A DNA stretch of 64,000 nt from Roseinatronobacter thiooxidans (GTDB lineage: Bacteria; Pseudomonadota; Alphaproteobacteria; Rhodobacterales; Rhodobacteraceae), in the NCBI RefSeq assembly GCF_001870675.1, contig NZ_MEHT01000045.1, positions 62,001-126,000 on the forward strand, read 5' to 3'. Positions 44,398 to 53,968 of this stretch are shown here, piece by piece. A model generated the notes under the pieces. It was not told the origin of the DNA, ran no database searches, and saw only the letters and a list, made by a program, of their open reading frames with translations. The translations under genes were made by a program, and so were the position numbers. The stretch's first letter is position 1. Each line of letters opens with the position of its first letter.

Positions 44398-45231
44398 TTA
44401 GTCCCAAAGCTGGTGCACATCTGCCAATATGGGGCCAATCACGCGATTGCGGCCAGACTCTTTGGCTTTGTAAAGATACTCGTCCGCCGCCGACATCAGC
44501 GCATCGCGCGTTGCGGTCTGGGCCGAACAGGTTGCCACGCCCAAGCTTGCTGTAAACTCGATGGCGGGGAAATCGCGCACGATTGTGCCTTCGATGACCG
44601 CGCGCAGCCGCTCGGCGATTTCCATCGCTGATTCTGCATCTGCCAGCAGGATAACGCCGAATTCCTCGCCGCCCAAGCGGCCCAGCCTGTCACAGGGCCG
44701 CAATTCCGACTGGACCACATGCGCCACCGCACGCAAAACCGCATCACCCGCGGCATGCCCGTGAGTGTCATTGATCTTTTTGAAATGGTCGAGGTCAAAC
44801 ACCACAAGCGAGCAGGACACCCCACTGCGCGCCCATGTTGCAACCGCGCGCCCCAGATCGGCCATGAAGGCGCGGCGCGTCAAGGCGCGGGTCAGCATGT
44901 CGCAATGCGCAACCGACCACAACGCATGGTGTTCTGCCGCAAGCACAGCAAAGCCCGCAAGCATATGGGCGGCACCGGATTCGAAATCCTGCGCATAGGC
45001 GCGCAAAACACCGACGCGGCGGCCCTGATGGACAAGCGGTGCCTGAATGCAGGCCAGACCGGCAGGCACAGGTTGCATCGGTGCGCCATCGAACTGGATA
45101 TTGACATGGCTTGCGCCCGTGGTCTGACGGACGAGGTAAAAGATCGTATCATATTGCTCGTTCACCGATTCAGGAGCAGCGAAGGATTGATCGTTCCCGG
45201 ATGCAGCTTGCGAAGGTAAATCATAAGCCAT
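44398..45231 (-). CDS. Diguanylate cyclase (GAF-like sensor + GGDEF)
   Basis: A 277-residue soluble protein. The first 110 residues resemble a GAF-type domain (YLVRQTTGASHVNIQFDG, HQGRRVGVLRAY). The GGDEF domain follows, with the active-site loop RLGGEEFGVILL and FDLDHFKKINDTHGHAAGD in front of it. GGEEF is a normal active variant, so it should make cyclic di-GMP. No EAL domain and no clear inhibitory RxxD. It is preceded by a CtrA-type motif 73-87 bases upstream of the ATG. Confidence 0.93.
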   Translation of the reverse strand: MAYDLPSQAASGNDQSFAAPESVNEQYDTIFYLVRQTTGASHVNIQFDGAPMQPVPAGLACIQAPLVHQGRRVGVLRAYAQDFESGAAHMLAGFAVLAAEHHALWSVAHCDMLTRALTRRAFMADLGRAVATWARSGVSCSLVVFDLDHFKKINDTHGHAAGDAVLRAVAHVVQSELRPCDRLGRLGGEEFGVILLADAESAMEIAERLRAVIEGTIVRDFPAIEFTASLGVATCSAQTATRDALMSAADEYLYKAKESGRNRVIGPILADVHQLWD

Positions 45232-45303
45232 GTCATGCGTCTCGCTTGTTACCGAAAAATCTATGCATTTAAACGCGCGGATGTGTTTGATCCGCGCAGG
45301 TTC

Positions 45304-45318
45304 TTAATTAGAATTTAA
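45304..45318. promoter_or_regulatory. CtrA-type binding motif (TTAA-N7-TTAA)
   Basis: TTAATTAGAATTTAA: two TTAA halves seven bases apart, exactly the CtrA consensus spacing, in an AT-rich patch upstream of the diguanylate cyclase gene. CtrA in Rhodobacterales controls motility and gene transfer agents, and cyclic di-GMP genes are among its known targets. Confidence 0.6.
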
Positions 45319-45455
45319 TTATGGCGATTTATGGGCCAGACTCGGCACATAGTTAGGGCAAGGTTAACGCCCCAAGCGCAACACTGCGCCCGACATGCCC
45401 CATTTTTGCCCCGACTGTCGCAGCCTGCCCGCAAGGCACCCCGCGCGGTCAGGCG

Positions 45456-46766
45456 TCACTCTGTGTCCAGCAGTGACCTGAACTGTTGCTTTTGCTTGTC
45501 TGTCCAGTTCACATGCAGCGTATAGCCCTGCGCGTCTTGCTGTTCGTCTTCAACCACCCCCTGAGAGAACAGCCATGCCCGCGCGCGGCCCTGCGCGAAA
45601 CTCAGATGCAGCTCCGACATATATCGGGTATCGTCCAGCTGTTCGGTCAGGGCGGTGAAAAAAGCCTCCAGCCCTTCGCCCGTGACCGACGACCCCAGAT
45701 AGACATCTTTTTCCATCTGCGCCCGTTCCACCAAGGCGGCATGCTGCGCCTGTGGCAGCAGATCGGCCTTGTTCCACAGCGCAATCTGGCGCGTCTGCGC
45801 CCCGACCCCCAGATCCGCCAGAATATCGCGCACATTGCGCGCCTGTTCTTCTGTCTCGGGGTGGGCGATGTCGCGGACATGCACGATCAGATCGGCCTCT
45901 AGCACCTCTTCCAGCGTGGCGCGGAAGGCGGCGATCAGCTGCGTGGGCAGGTCCGAGATGAAGCCCACAGTATCGGACAGGATCACATCCTTGCCGGTGG
46001 GCAGGCGCACTGCGCGCATGGTGGGGTCAAGCGTTGCAAACAACATGTCCTTGGCCAGCACCTCGGCCCCTGTCAGGCGGTTGAACAGCGTGGATTTTCC
46101 CGCATTGGTATAGCCCACCAGTGCCACTACAGGGAACGGCACCTTGCGCCGCGCGGCGCGGTGCAATTCGCGTGTGCGCGTCACTTTGGCAAGCTGCCTG
46201 CGCAAGCGCACCATCTGCATGTCAATGGCGCGGCGGTCTGCCTCGATCTGTGTCTCGCCCGGACCGCCGACAAAGCCAAGCCCACCGCGCTGGCGTTCCA
46301 GATGGGTCCATGCCCGCACAAGGCGGGTGCGCTGATAACTCAGCGCGGCCAGCTCCACCTGCAACACCCCTTCGCGGGTGCGCGCGCGGTCGGCGAAAAT
46401 TTCAAGAATCAGGCCGGTGCGGTCCAGCAGTTTGACCTTCCATGCCCGTTCCAGATTGCGCTGTTGCACAGGTGTGACAGGACCATCAATCAGCACAAGG
46501 TCAATCTCGGCCTGAGAGATGACCTCTCCCAACTCCTCGACCTTGCCTGATCCGAACAGCATGCCGGGATGGCCCTTGGGCAGGCGCACGATGCGGTCAT
46601 CCACCACATCCAGCCCCGGCAGGGCATGCGCAAGCGATACCGCTTCGGCCAATGCCAATTCGGGGTCACGCACACGCACCTGCGATTTTATTTCAGGATG
46701 CAGCACCATCGCACGGGTGGGTTTCTCCCCCGTGTCAATGCCACCGCCCGAAGGTTCAGAGGGCAT
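45456..46766 (-). CDS. hflX: GTPase HflX
   Basis: Ribosome-associated GTPase that splits stalled or hibernating ribosomes. The 436-residue protein has the N-terminal HflX domain (IDGPVTPVQQRNLERAWKVK), coiled linker, and a GTPase domain with G1 GYTNAGKSTLFN, G3 DTVGFISDLP and G4 NKADLL. It begins eight bases after the hfq stop on the same strand, the conserved hfq-hflX pair. Confidence 0.96.
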   Translation of the reverse strand: MPSEPSGGGIDTGEKPTRAMVLHPEIKSQVRVRDPELALAEAVSLAHALPGLDVVDDRIVRLPKGHPGMLFGSGKVEELGEVISQAEIDLVLIDGPVTPVQQRNLERAWKVKLLDRTGLILEIFADRARTREGVLQVELAALSYQRTRLVRAWTHLERQRGGLGFVGGPGETQIEADRRAIDMQMVRLRRQLAKVTRTRELHRAARRKVPFPVVALVGYTNAGKSTLFNRLTGAEVLAKDMLFATLDPTMRAVRLPTGKDVILSDTVGFISDLPTQLIAAFRATLEEVLEADLIVHVRDIAHPETEEQARNVRDILADLGVGAQTRQIALWNKADLLPQAQHAALVERAQMEKDVYLGSSVTGEGLEAFFTALTEQLDDTRYMSELHLSFAQGRARAWLFSQGVVEDEQQDAQGYTLHVNWTDKQKQQFRSLLDTE

Positions 46767-46774
46767 GGGTAAAA

Positions 46775-47008
46775 TCAGCCTTCACCCTCGTACAGCGAAA
46801 TCGGCTGCCCCGGCATGATGGTTGAAATGGCGTGCTTGTACACAAGCTGGCTTTGCCCATCGCGGCGCAGCAGCACGCAGAAATTGTCAAACCAGGTAAT
46901 CACACCTTGCAGCTTGACCCCGTTAATCAGGAATACTGTCACAGGAACCTTGTTCTTGCGGACATGGTTCAGAAATGCATCTTGCAGGTTTTGTTTGTCA
47001 CTGGCCAT
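46775..47008 (-). CDS. hfq: RNA chaperone Hfq
   Basis: Sm-like hexameric chaperone that pairs small RNAs with mRNAs. The 77-residue protein is short, as in alphaproteobacteria. Sm1 is seen in [20 protein letters not shown] and Sm2 in [17 protein letters not shown], with the core YKHAIST motif. The long upstream gap (47009-47165) is AT-rich and holds an inverted repeat. Confidence 0.98.
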   Translation of the reverse strand: MASDKQNLQDAFLNHVRKNKVPVTVFLINGVKLQGVITWFDNFCVLLRRDGQSQLVYKHAISTIMPGQPISLYEGEG

Positions 47009-47129
47009 GCGCTTGCCTTTTTGTCAGGGCGTGTTTGATTTACGCAGAGAGCCTATCTCCCTATGTATTGATTATGGGGCGCGATTCGGAAAACTTCCAG
47101 CCCTGAAACCTGATAAATTTCGACACAAG

Positions 47130-47144
47130 TGAAATTTTATTTCA
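47130..47144. promoter_or_regulatory. Inverted repeat between trkH and hfq (operator or terminator candidate)
   Basis: TGAAAT-TTT-ATTTCA, 122 bases upstream of the hfq start and 22 bases after the trkH stop. It shares the TGAAATT core with the larger palindrome at 57592-57613. A role as a protein site for hfq, or in ending trkH transcripts, is possible. Confidence 0.4.
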
Positions 47145-47165
47145 ATCAAGGCGTGTCTGGCGGGT

Positions 47166-48674
47166 CTAGCGGCGCCAGAAGACCGACAGCAGAAGCAACA
47201 GTTCCAGCCGCCCCAACAGCATGCCAAAGGCCAGCACCAGCTTGCCAATGTCGCCCAGGGCCGACCACAATAGCGGCTCTGGCCCGCCGATCTGGGCCAA
47301 TGGGCCTGTTGTTGTCAGCGCAGCGACAGAGAAGATCACAGACTCCTCCAGTCCCAGCCCTGTCAGGGTCAGCAGCGCGGTCAGCGCAGTCAGCGAGAAG
47401 ATGAAGATCATCAGGAACAACCATGCTGAAAACGCCCCTTCGCGGCGCAGGCTGCGCAAGCGCGGGCCATCCCCGCCGACACTTTCAGGGTAGACAAGTT
47501 TCGACACTTCGCGCCGGGCCTGCCATGCAAGCGCAAAGACGCGCATCAGTTTCAACCCGCCTGCCGTGGTGGCCACCCCCCCGCCCAGAATGACCAAGCC
47601 CAGCATCACGATACCAGCCGCGCCGGGGAAGACCGACGCAACGCCGCCGCCCACCTCGCTGATAAATCCTGTCGTGCTAAGGAAAGACAGGCTGGTAAAG
47701 ACATGCCCCCAGATCATTGCAAGTTGCGCGCCCGGCCCTCCCGCCTGCGGCAGCAATATCGCACGCAGCACAAGCGCCACAAAGATGACCAGCAAGACAG
47801 CCCCAGCCAGCAACAATTCGGGGTCGCGCCAATATGGCCCCTGCCCCTGCTGCATGCCGCGCGCGCCCGGCCACAGCCTGCGGCTGAGTGCCAGAACCAG
47901 AAACACAGCGATCAACATTTCGGATGCAATGCCGCTAAGCGCCCCGTCCGGCGCGATGCCAGAGGTGGACAGCGTGGACATGGCCAGCATCAACGCGATG
48001 ATGGGCGGATTGCCTGCAATGGACAAGGCCACCCATAACAGCAGCGTCACCCCCACATAGACCGGCGCAATCACCCGAAGCTGGTCGGCCATGCGCGGCA
48101 AGGTCTTGTCATCATAGCTTTCATCGATCCGCGTGGGCTGGTGCACCTCGCCCCATGCCGAAGAAGCCCCCACCGCGCCAGAGCGGTTGCGAAACAACTC
48201 GAACCCGCCCAGATTAAGCGGTGCCAGCAGCGCAATCGCCACCACCATAAGGAACAGCCCGCCCCCCCATGCCACTGTCGCGCGCCACAAATGCAGGCTG
48301 CGCGTGCCCTCGCCCTCCAGCACGCTGGCCCCTGTGGTGGTGAAGGCAGACAGCATTTCAAACCATGCATCGATAAACCGGATACCGGGCACCGCTTCGG
48401 TCAGCGGGATCGCCATCAGCACTGGCAGGAACAGATAGGCAAATGTCAGGTAATAGAACGGATGCGCGCCGCCCGCAGCCACCACAGGGCCAGAGCGGCT
48501 GGCAAGATAGACCAGCCCCGTCACACTGGCCAGCAGCCCCGCAGAATACAGAAACGCGCGCGCCAGTGCATGTTCGCGCAGCGTAAAACCCACTGCCGCA
48601 GGCAACAGCATGGCCAGCGCCGTCACCCCCATCAGGGTTACCATGATCACGACTCCATGCGATCTGCGTGGCAT
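47166..48674 (-). CDS. trkH: Trk potassium uptake protein TrkH
   Basis: Membrane subunit of the Trk K+ transporter. About 502 residues from the ATG at 48674 (MPRRSHGVVIMVTLMGV), with the four repeated M1-P-M2 units. Selectivity regions include SAFTTTGASVLEGE, AMSTLSTSGIAPDG, SLSFLSTTGFISEV and SVAALTTTGPL, each with the family Thr/Ser-Gly. It follows trkA after 31 bases; the two work together. An in-frame extension to 48755 is not supported. Confidence 0.95.
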   Translation of the reverse strand: MPRRSHGVVIMVTLMGVTALAMLLPAAVGFTLREHALARAFLYSAGLLASVTGLVYLASRSGPVVAAGGAHPFYYLTFAYLFLPVLMAIPLTEAVPGIRFIDAWFEMLSAFTTTGASVLEGEGTRSLHLWRATVAWGGGLFLMVVAIALLAPLNLGGFELFRNRSGAVGASSAWGEVHQPTRIDESYDDKTLPRMADQLRVIAPVYVGVTLLLWVALSIAGNPPIIALMLAMSTLSTSGIAPDGALSGIASEMLIAVFLVLALSRRLWPGARGMQQGQGPYWRDPELLLAGAVLLVIFVALVLRAILLPQAGGPGAQLAMIWGHVFTSLSFLSTTGFISEVGGGVASVFPGAAGIVMLGLVILGGGVATTAGGLKLMRVFALAWQARREVSKLVYPESVGGDGPRLRSLRREGAFSAWLFLMIFIFSLTALTALLTLTGLGLEESVIFSVAALTTTGPLAQIGGPEPLLWSALGDIGKLVLAFGMLLGRLELLLLLSVFWRR

Positions 48675-48705
48675 CAGTGCCTCTCTCTCGCGGGTGCGCG
48701 GGCGG

Positions 48706-50082
48706 TCAGAAGAATTCGACCGCGACCTGTAGCAATTCATCGACTTTCGGCACATCCCCTGTCAGCGAGAAGATCACCACCAGATCGCCTTCGCGCAGCA
48801 CCATGTCGCCATTGGGGCGCAAAAACTCGCCCTTGCGCGACACCCCGATCAGCAAGGCCCCTTCGGGAAAGGCTATGTCGCGCACGCGTGCATTCGACAA
48901 TTGCGATGTGGACAGAACCTGCGCTTCGATCACCTCTGCCTCTCGGTCGCCCAGCAGATAGACCGAGCGCACGCGCCCGTGCCGCACATGGCGCAGGATC
49001 GAAGACACCGTCAAGGCGCGCGGGTTGATATGCGCGTCAATCCCCATCGCACCGGCAAGCGAGACCATGCCGGGGTCATTGATCAGCGAGATGGCTTGCG
49101 TCGCCCCAAGAGACTTGGCGCGCACCGCCGCCAGCAGATTGGTCCGGTCGTCATCGGTCAGCAACAACACCGAATCAATCTTGCCGATGCCCGCCTCGTC
49201 CAGCAGGTTGGCATCCATGCCATCGCCATGCAGCACGATAGAGCGTTCCAGCCCGTCGGCCGCGGCCTCGGCGCGGGCGCGGTCGCGCTCGATCACCTTG
49301 ACGCGCACGCGCACGGGCTGGTTTTCCAGTGCCCGCGCCACCGACAGCCCGACATTGCCGCCCCCGATCACCAGGACGCGTTCCTGACGGGCGGGGGCTT
49401 TGCCAAACACCTCGAAAGCGCGGATCACATCGCGGGCATCGACCAGCACATAGATCTGGTCGCCCGCATAAAGCTGGTCTTCGGGTTCAGGGGCAAACAG
49501 CCGCTTGCCGCGCCGCACGCCTGCCACCATGATTCGCAATGTCGGAAACAGGTCCGACAACTGGCGCAATGATGTGTTCAGAACCGCGCAATCTGCATCC
49601 AGCGCCAAGCCGATCAGCAGCGCCTTGCCCTGAAAATACTCCTGCACATCAAATGCCTCGGGGTAGGCCACGCGCTTCAACGCGGCCTGCGACACCTCGC
49701 GCTCGGGGCTGATGATGACATCGATGGGCATATGCTCGCGCCGGAACAGGTCGGAATAGCGCGGGTCCAGATAGGATTGTTCGCGCAGGCGCGCGATTTT
49801 GCGGGTAACGCCAAAGACCGAATGCGCAACCTGACAGGTGACCATGTTCACCTCGTCCGAATAGGTGGCGGCGATGACCATATCGGCATCCCGCGCGCCG
49901 GCCTGTTCCAGAATGTTGGGATGGCTGGCAAAGCCCACGATGCCTTGCACATCCAGCGCATCGGTTGCGCGGCGCACCAGTTCTGGCTTGCTGTCCACAA
50001 GCGTCACATCGTTGCGTTCACTGGACAGGTGGCGCGCAATTTGCCAACCCACCTGCCCTGCCCCGCAGACAATAACCTTCAT
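48706..50082 (-). CDS. trkA: Trk potassium uptake regulatory protein TrkA
   Basis: Cytoplasmic gating subunit that binds NAD(H)/ATP and controls TrkH. The 458-residue protein has two RCK units, each with a Rossmann motif (VIVCGAGQVGWQIARHLSSE at the start and LVIGGGNVGLSVARALE in the middle) and a C-terminal TrkA_C part. It is transcribed from ntrX toward trkH, in the ntr cluster order known from Rhodobacter. Confidence 0.96.
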   Translation of the reverse strand: MKVIVCGAGQVGWQIARHLSSERNDVTLVDSKPELVRRATDALDVQGIVGFASHPNILEQAGARDADMVIAATYSDEVNMVTCQVAHSVFGVTRKIARLREQSYLDPRYSDLFRREHMPIDVIISPEREVSQAALKRVAYPEAFDVQEYFQGKALLIGLALDADCAVLNTSLRQLSDLFPTLRIMVAGVRRGKRLFAPEPEDQLYAGDQIYVLVDARDVIRAFEVFGKAPARQERVLVIGGGNVGLSVARALENQPVRVRVKVIERDRARAEAAADGLERSIVLHGDGMDANLLDEAGIGKIDSVLLLTDDDRTNLLAAVRAKSLGATQAISLINDPGMVSLAGAMGIDAHINPRALTVSSILRHVRHGRVRSVYLLGDREAEVIEAQVLSTSQLSNARVRDIAFPEGALLIGVSRKGEFLRPNGDMVLREGDLVVIFSLTGDVPKVDELLQVAVEFF

Positions 50083-50176
50083 GGCGTCATCATTCCTTTA
50101 TCCGGGGCAGCGCGCCCTAGCCTGATGTGTCAGCACGGCGGCATATGTTCAAGCCTTTGGTGCCTGCCTCCTGCGC

Positions 50177-51562
50177 TTAGCCCTTCATCTCGGACAGTTT
50201 GGCCGTGTTCACACCCAGCGATTTCAACTTGCGGTGCAGCGCCGAGCGTTCCATGCCCACAAAAGACGCCGTGCGGCTGATATTGCCGCCAAAGCGCTTG
50301 ATCTGCGACAGCAGATACTCACGCTCGAACAATTCGCGCGCTTCGCGCAGCGGCAATGTGGTCAGGCTGCCGGACAGCACCAGCTTGGGATCTGCGTCAT
50401 CGCCTTCGGCAGGGGTTTCGGTTTGCAGATCGCGGATGTCGATGGCGCGGCCCGCATCGCCCAGAATCATCGCCCGCTCGATCACGTTGCGCAGCTGGCG
50501 GATATTGCCGGGCCAGCGCATTGCTTGCAAATGCGCGCATGCGGCATCTGACAGGGCGCGCTTGGCAAGACCCTGCGTGCGGTGCAACTCTTCCATGAAA
50601 TGTTCGGCCAGAAGCGGAATATCCTCGCGGCGGTCTTCCAGACCGGGCACCGGAATCGGCACCACACTCAGCCGGTCGAACAATTCCTGCCGGAACAGCC
50701 CGTCGCGCACGCGACTGGGCAAATCCTGACTGGTGGCACTCATGACGCGCAGATCAACCCGTACCTTGTCCGCGCCGCCCACACGGGTGAATTGCTGCTC
50801 GACCAGCACGCGCAAGATTTTGGACTGGGTGCCCATGGGCATATCGGCCACTTCATCCAGATAGACCACCCCGCCATGCGCCTGTTCCAGCAAGCCCGGC
50901 TCGACGCCGCGCTCGGAACTTTCGCGGCCAAACAGGACTTCCTCCATGCGCTCTGGCTCGATCGTGGCGGCCGAGACGCAGACAAAGGGGCTGGTCGCGC
51001 GGTCGGAATGTTCATGCACGAAGCGCGCCGCCGCTTCCTTGCCGCTGCCCGCAGGGCCGGTGAACATGACCCGCGCATTGGACCCTGTCACCTTTTCCAG
51101 CTGTGCGCACATGGTGCGGTAGGCATGGCTTTCGCCCAGCATCTGGGTGCTGTTGGTGTCGCGCCGCCGCAGAACCATGTTTTCACGCCGCAGGCGCGAT
51201 GCCTCCATCGCGCGCGAGATGACGACCATCAGCTTGTCAATGTTGAACGGCTTTTCAATGAAGTCATACGCGCCTTGCTTGATCGCAGCGACCGCGATTT
51301 CAACATTGCCATGCCCCGAGATGATGACAATGGGAATATCGGGGTTCGAGCGTTTGACCGTCATCAGAATATCGATGCCATCCATCTTGCTGTCTTTCAG
51401 CCAGATATCGAGCACCATCAATGCGGGCGGGTTGGCATTCACCTGCGCCATCGCCTCGTCGGAATTGGCGGCGCGTCGGGTGGTAAAGCCCTCATCCTCT
51501 AGAATATCAGAGATCAACTCGCGGATATCGCGCTCGTCATCGACAATAAGAATATCACTCAT
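50177..51562 (-). CDS. ntrX: Nitrogen/redox response regulator NtrX
   Basis: AAA+ response regulator of 461 residues and partner of NtrY. Receiver with Asp52 in LMVLDIWLKDS, AAA+ region with Walker A FTGPAGSGKEAAARF and Walker B VVYLDEVADMP, and a C-terminal Fis-type helix-turn-helix (ISRTASFVGMERSALHRKLK). The loop that in sigma-54 activators reads GAFTGA is here GRESSERGVEPGLL, as in other alphaproteobacterial NtrX, so it should act without sigma-54. The start overlaps ntrY by four bases. Confidence 0.95.
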   Translation of the reverse strand: MSDILIVDDERDIRELISDILEDEGFTTRRAANSDEAMAQVNANPPALMVLDIWLKDSKMDGIDILMTVKRSNPDIPIVIISGHGNVEIAVAAIKQGAYDFIEKPFNIDKLMVVISRAMEASRLRRENMVLRRRDTNSTQMLGESHAYRTMCAQLEKVTGSNARVMFTGPAGSGKEAAARFVHEHSDRATSPFVCVSAATIEPERMEEVLFGRESSERGVEPGLLEQAHGGVVYLDEVADMPMGTQSKILRVLVEQQFTRVGGADKVRVDLRVMSATSQDLPSRVRDGLFRQELFDRLSVVPIPVPGLEDRREDIPLLAEHFMEELHRTQGLAKRALSDAACAHLQAMRWPGNIRQLRNVIERAMILGDAGRAIDIRDLQTETPAEGDDADPKLVLSGSLTTLPLREARELFEREYLLSQIKRFGGNISRTASFVGMERSALHRKLKSLGVNTAKLSEMKG

Positions 51563-53814
51563 GCGTCAGTACTCGCCAATTTGGTCATGTCTTGCCCGCT
51601 CATCTGTTGGGGGGTCAGGCGTGGCAGGCGGATCACGGCCATCGCGCCTGCATGCACATCGCCATCAAAAACGGCGGCATCTTCCAGACGCAAGGTGCCG
51701 CCATGCTCTTCTATAATCTTGCGCACAATCGACAGGCCCAGCCCTGTGCCTGCCGCGCGCGTGGTCACATAGGGTTCAAACAGGCGCGCGCGGTCTTCGG
51801 GCAGGCCCACACCATTATCGGAAATGGTGATGTGCAGGTCAGTTTCGCGCGCCTCGAACCACAGGCGGATTTCAGGCACAAACGCCCCGTGGTTTTCATT
51901 TTCAATACGGCTTTCAATGGCTTCTCCTGCATTCTTAATCAAATTGGTAAAGGCTTGCGCCATCATCGTCTCGTCCACCTCTACGATCACGGGCGCATCG
52001 GGCAGGTCCGAGTGAAACCGCACATCGGGCTGCCCGCTTTCCTGCAACAGCGCGCAATCGCGCAAAATCGTTGTCAGATCATGCGGGCGGCGGTCCGGTT
52101 CGGGCATGCGCGCAAAGCGCGAGAATTCATCAACAATGCGGCGCAAGTCATTGGTCTGGCGTACAATTACCGCAGTAAGCTGGGACAGGCTTTCAGCATC
52201 TGCCCCATCCAGCTTGCGCGCGAATTTCCGCTCTATCCGTTCTGCCGAAAGCTGGATCGGGGTGAGCGGGTTCTTGATTTCATGCGCGATGCGCCGCGCC
52301 ACATCGCCCCATGCGGCCATGCGCTGCGCCGAGACCAGCTCGCTCACATCATCAAAGGCCACGACATACCCTTCCAGCTGCCCGTCGCTGCGGCGGCGTT
52401 CGGCCATGCGCACAAGCAGCGTTTCCAGACGGCCCGAGCGCGACAGCCTGAGTTCTTCTTGCACGCGGCCCAGATTGGCGGATGTGCTGCGCAGATGATC
52501 CAGCAGCGGCGCAAATTCCGGCACGACATGATCCAGCGGCGCGTCGGGGCTGGCAGTGGCATCCAGTTCCAGCATGGCAACCGCCGCACGGTTGATGAAT
52601 TCCACACGCCCCTCTGCATCCAGCCCCACAACGCCCGCAGTGACCGACCCCAGCACCGAATCGAACAGACGCCTGCGCGCCTCGATCTGGCGGTTGTTTT
52701 CCAGCAGCGTTTCGCGCTGCCCTTTCAACTGCCGCGTCATCTGGTTGAACACCCGCCCCAGAAGCGCGATTTCATCATCATCGCGTGCCACCTCGACCTG
52801 CACATCCAGATCCCCGCCGCCCACCTGTTCTGCCGCTTCGGCCAGACGCCCGACAGGGCGGGCCAGCCGCTCTGCAAAATTCAGCCCCAGCCAGATTGAC
52901 GCCAGAATAAGGATCAGCGCAAAGCCCAGATACAGCGCGCCGAACTGAAACAGCAGCCGCCCGCGTTCGCGTTCAAGCTGTTGATAGAACACAACAGTCT
53001 CTCGGGTTTCATCCAGCAGGCTCAGGATAGCGCCATCCACCTCTCTGGCGACATAGAGGTATCTGTCAAAATAATTATCCAGGGCCACAAGGGCGCGAAA
53101 TTCGTTATTGGGCCAATCGCGGATCACCACGATCCCGTCTTGTGCCTGTGCAATGTCATCGGGCGACAGGGGCGAGAAATTGAACCTGAAAGAGCGCTCT
53201 CCGCGCGCGCGAATCTCGCCCGCGCCATCAACAATAAAGGCCACGCGCAGCCCGCGCTGGATTTGCGCCTGCGCCTCGGACAGAAGGTTGCGCAATTCGC
53301 CATCTTCCAGCAGGGGGAAGACGCGGCGCACTGTTTCCAGATACGCGGCCAGTTCGCGCGTATCGGTGCGCAGGTCGCGTTCCTGTTCAAACTGATATGC
53401 CTCGGCTGCGGCAAGTGAATTGCCCACCACGCGCTGCACCCTGTCCGAAAACCACCCTTCCAGCCCCACATTCAGCGTCAGCGCGGCAAATACCGCAACT
53501 GTCACAGTCGGCACCAGCGCAATCGTGGCAAACAGGGTAGACAGCCGCAGATGCAAGCGCGAGCCTGCGGAATCCGATCGCCGCGCAGCAATCAGCCGCG
53601 CAACACGCACCGCCACAAGTGCGGCAATAATCAGCACATAGACAAGGTCGGCCAGCAGCACCAACAGCAGGCTTCGGGAATCGAAGACCTGCCCCATAGG
53701 GCCAAGCGCCAGAAGCGTCAGAAACACCAGCAGCGGGCCAGCCAGAACAAGCGCCAGCGCCACACGGTTGGACAAGCGCCTGCCCCCGATCTGGGTCATC
53801 GCCGCTTTCAGCAT
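51559..53814 (-). CDS. ntrY: Nitrogen/redox sensor kinase NtrY
   Basis: Membrane histidine kinase of 751 residues. Three or four N-terminal membrane segments and a periplasmic part (about 105-290), a HAMP domain (LNFAERLARPVGRLAEAAEQ), a PAS domain (about 385-480), then H-box [20 protein letters not shown]-box FTNLIKNAGEAIE and G2 AGTGLGLSIVRKI. In Brucella and Rhodobacter NtrYX responds to nitrogen or redox state. ntrX overlaps it by four bases downstream; ntrC ends 154 bases upstream of it. Confidence 0.96.
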   Translation of the reverse strand: MLKAAMTQIGGRRLSNRVALALVLAGPLLVFLTLLALGPMGQVFDSRSLLLVLLADLVYVLIIAALVAVRVARLIAARRSDSAGSRLHLRLSTLFATIALVPTVTVAVFAALTLNVGLEGWFSDRVQRVVGNSLAAAEAYQFEQERDLRTDTRELAAYLETVRRVFPLLEDGELRNLLSEAQAQIQRGLRVAFIVDGAGEIRARGERSFRFNFSPLSPDDIAQAQDGIVVIRDWPNNEFRALVALDNYFDRYLYVAREVDGAILSLLDETRETVVFYQQLERERGRLLFQFGALYLGFALILILASIWLGLNFAERLARPVGRLAEAAEQVGGGDLDVQVEVARDDDEIALLGRVFNQMTRQLKGQRETLLENNRQIEARRRLFDSVLGSVTAGVVGLDAEGRVEFINRAAVAMLELDATASPDAPLDHVVPEFAPLLDHLRSTSANLGRVQEELRLSRSGRLETLLVRMAERRRSDGQLEGYVVAFDDVSELVSAQRMAAWGDVARRIAHEIKNPLTPIQLSAERIERKFARKLDGADAESLSQLTAVIVRQTNDLRRIVDEFSRFARMPEPDRRPHDLTTILRDCALLQESGQPDVRFHSDLPDAPVIVEVDETMMAQAFTNLIKNAGEAIESRIENENHGAFVPEIRLWFEARETDLHITISDNGVGLPEDRARLFEPYVTTRAAGTGLGLSIVRKIIEEHGGTLRLEDAAVFDGDVHAGAMAVIRLPRLTPQQMSGQDMTKLASTDA

Positions 53815-53968
53815 GGGCGATCCTTGTCCTCAAGCACGCGCCACCCCCTCCGCCAGCATCTGTTCCATCAAAGGGCTACCCCCTTTTTCTGCGATGCATT
53901 GCGGCGAGTTTGCCACATGCCCTGTGGTAATTCTACATCAAATCACACTTGGGCAAGGTGTGTTTCTG

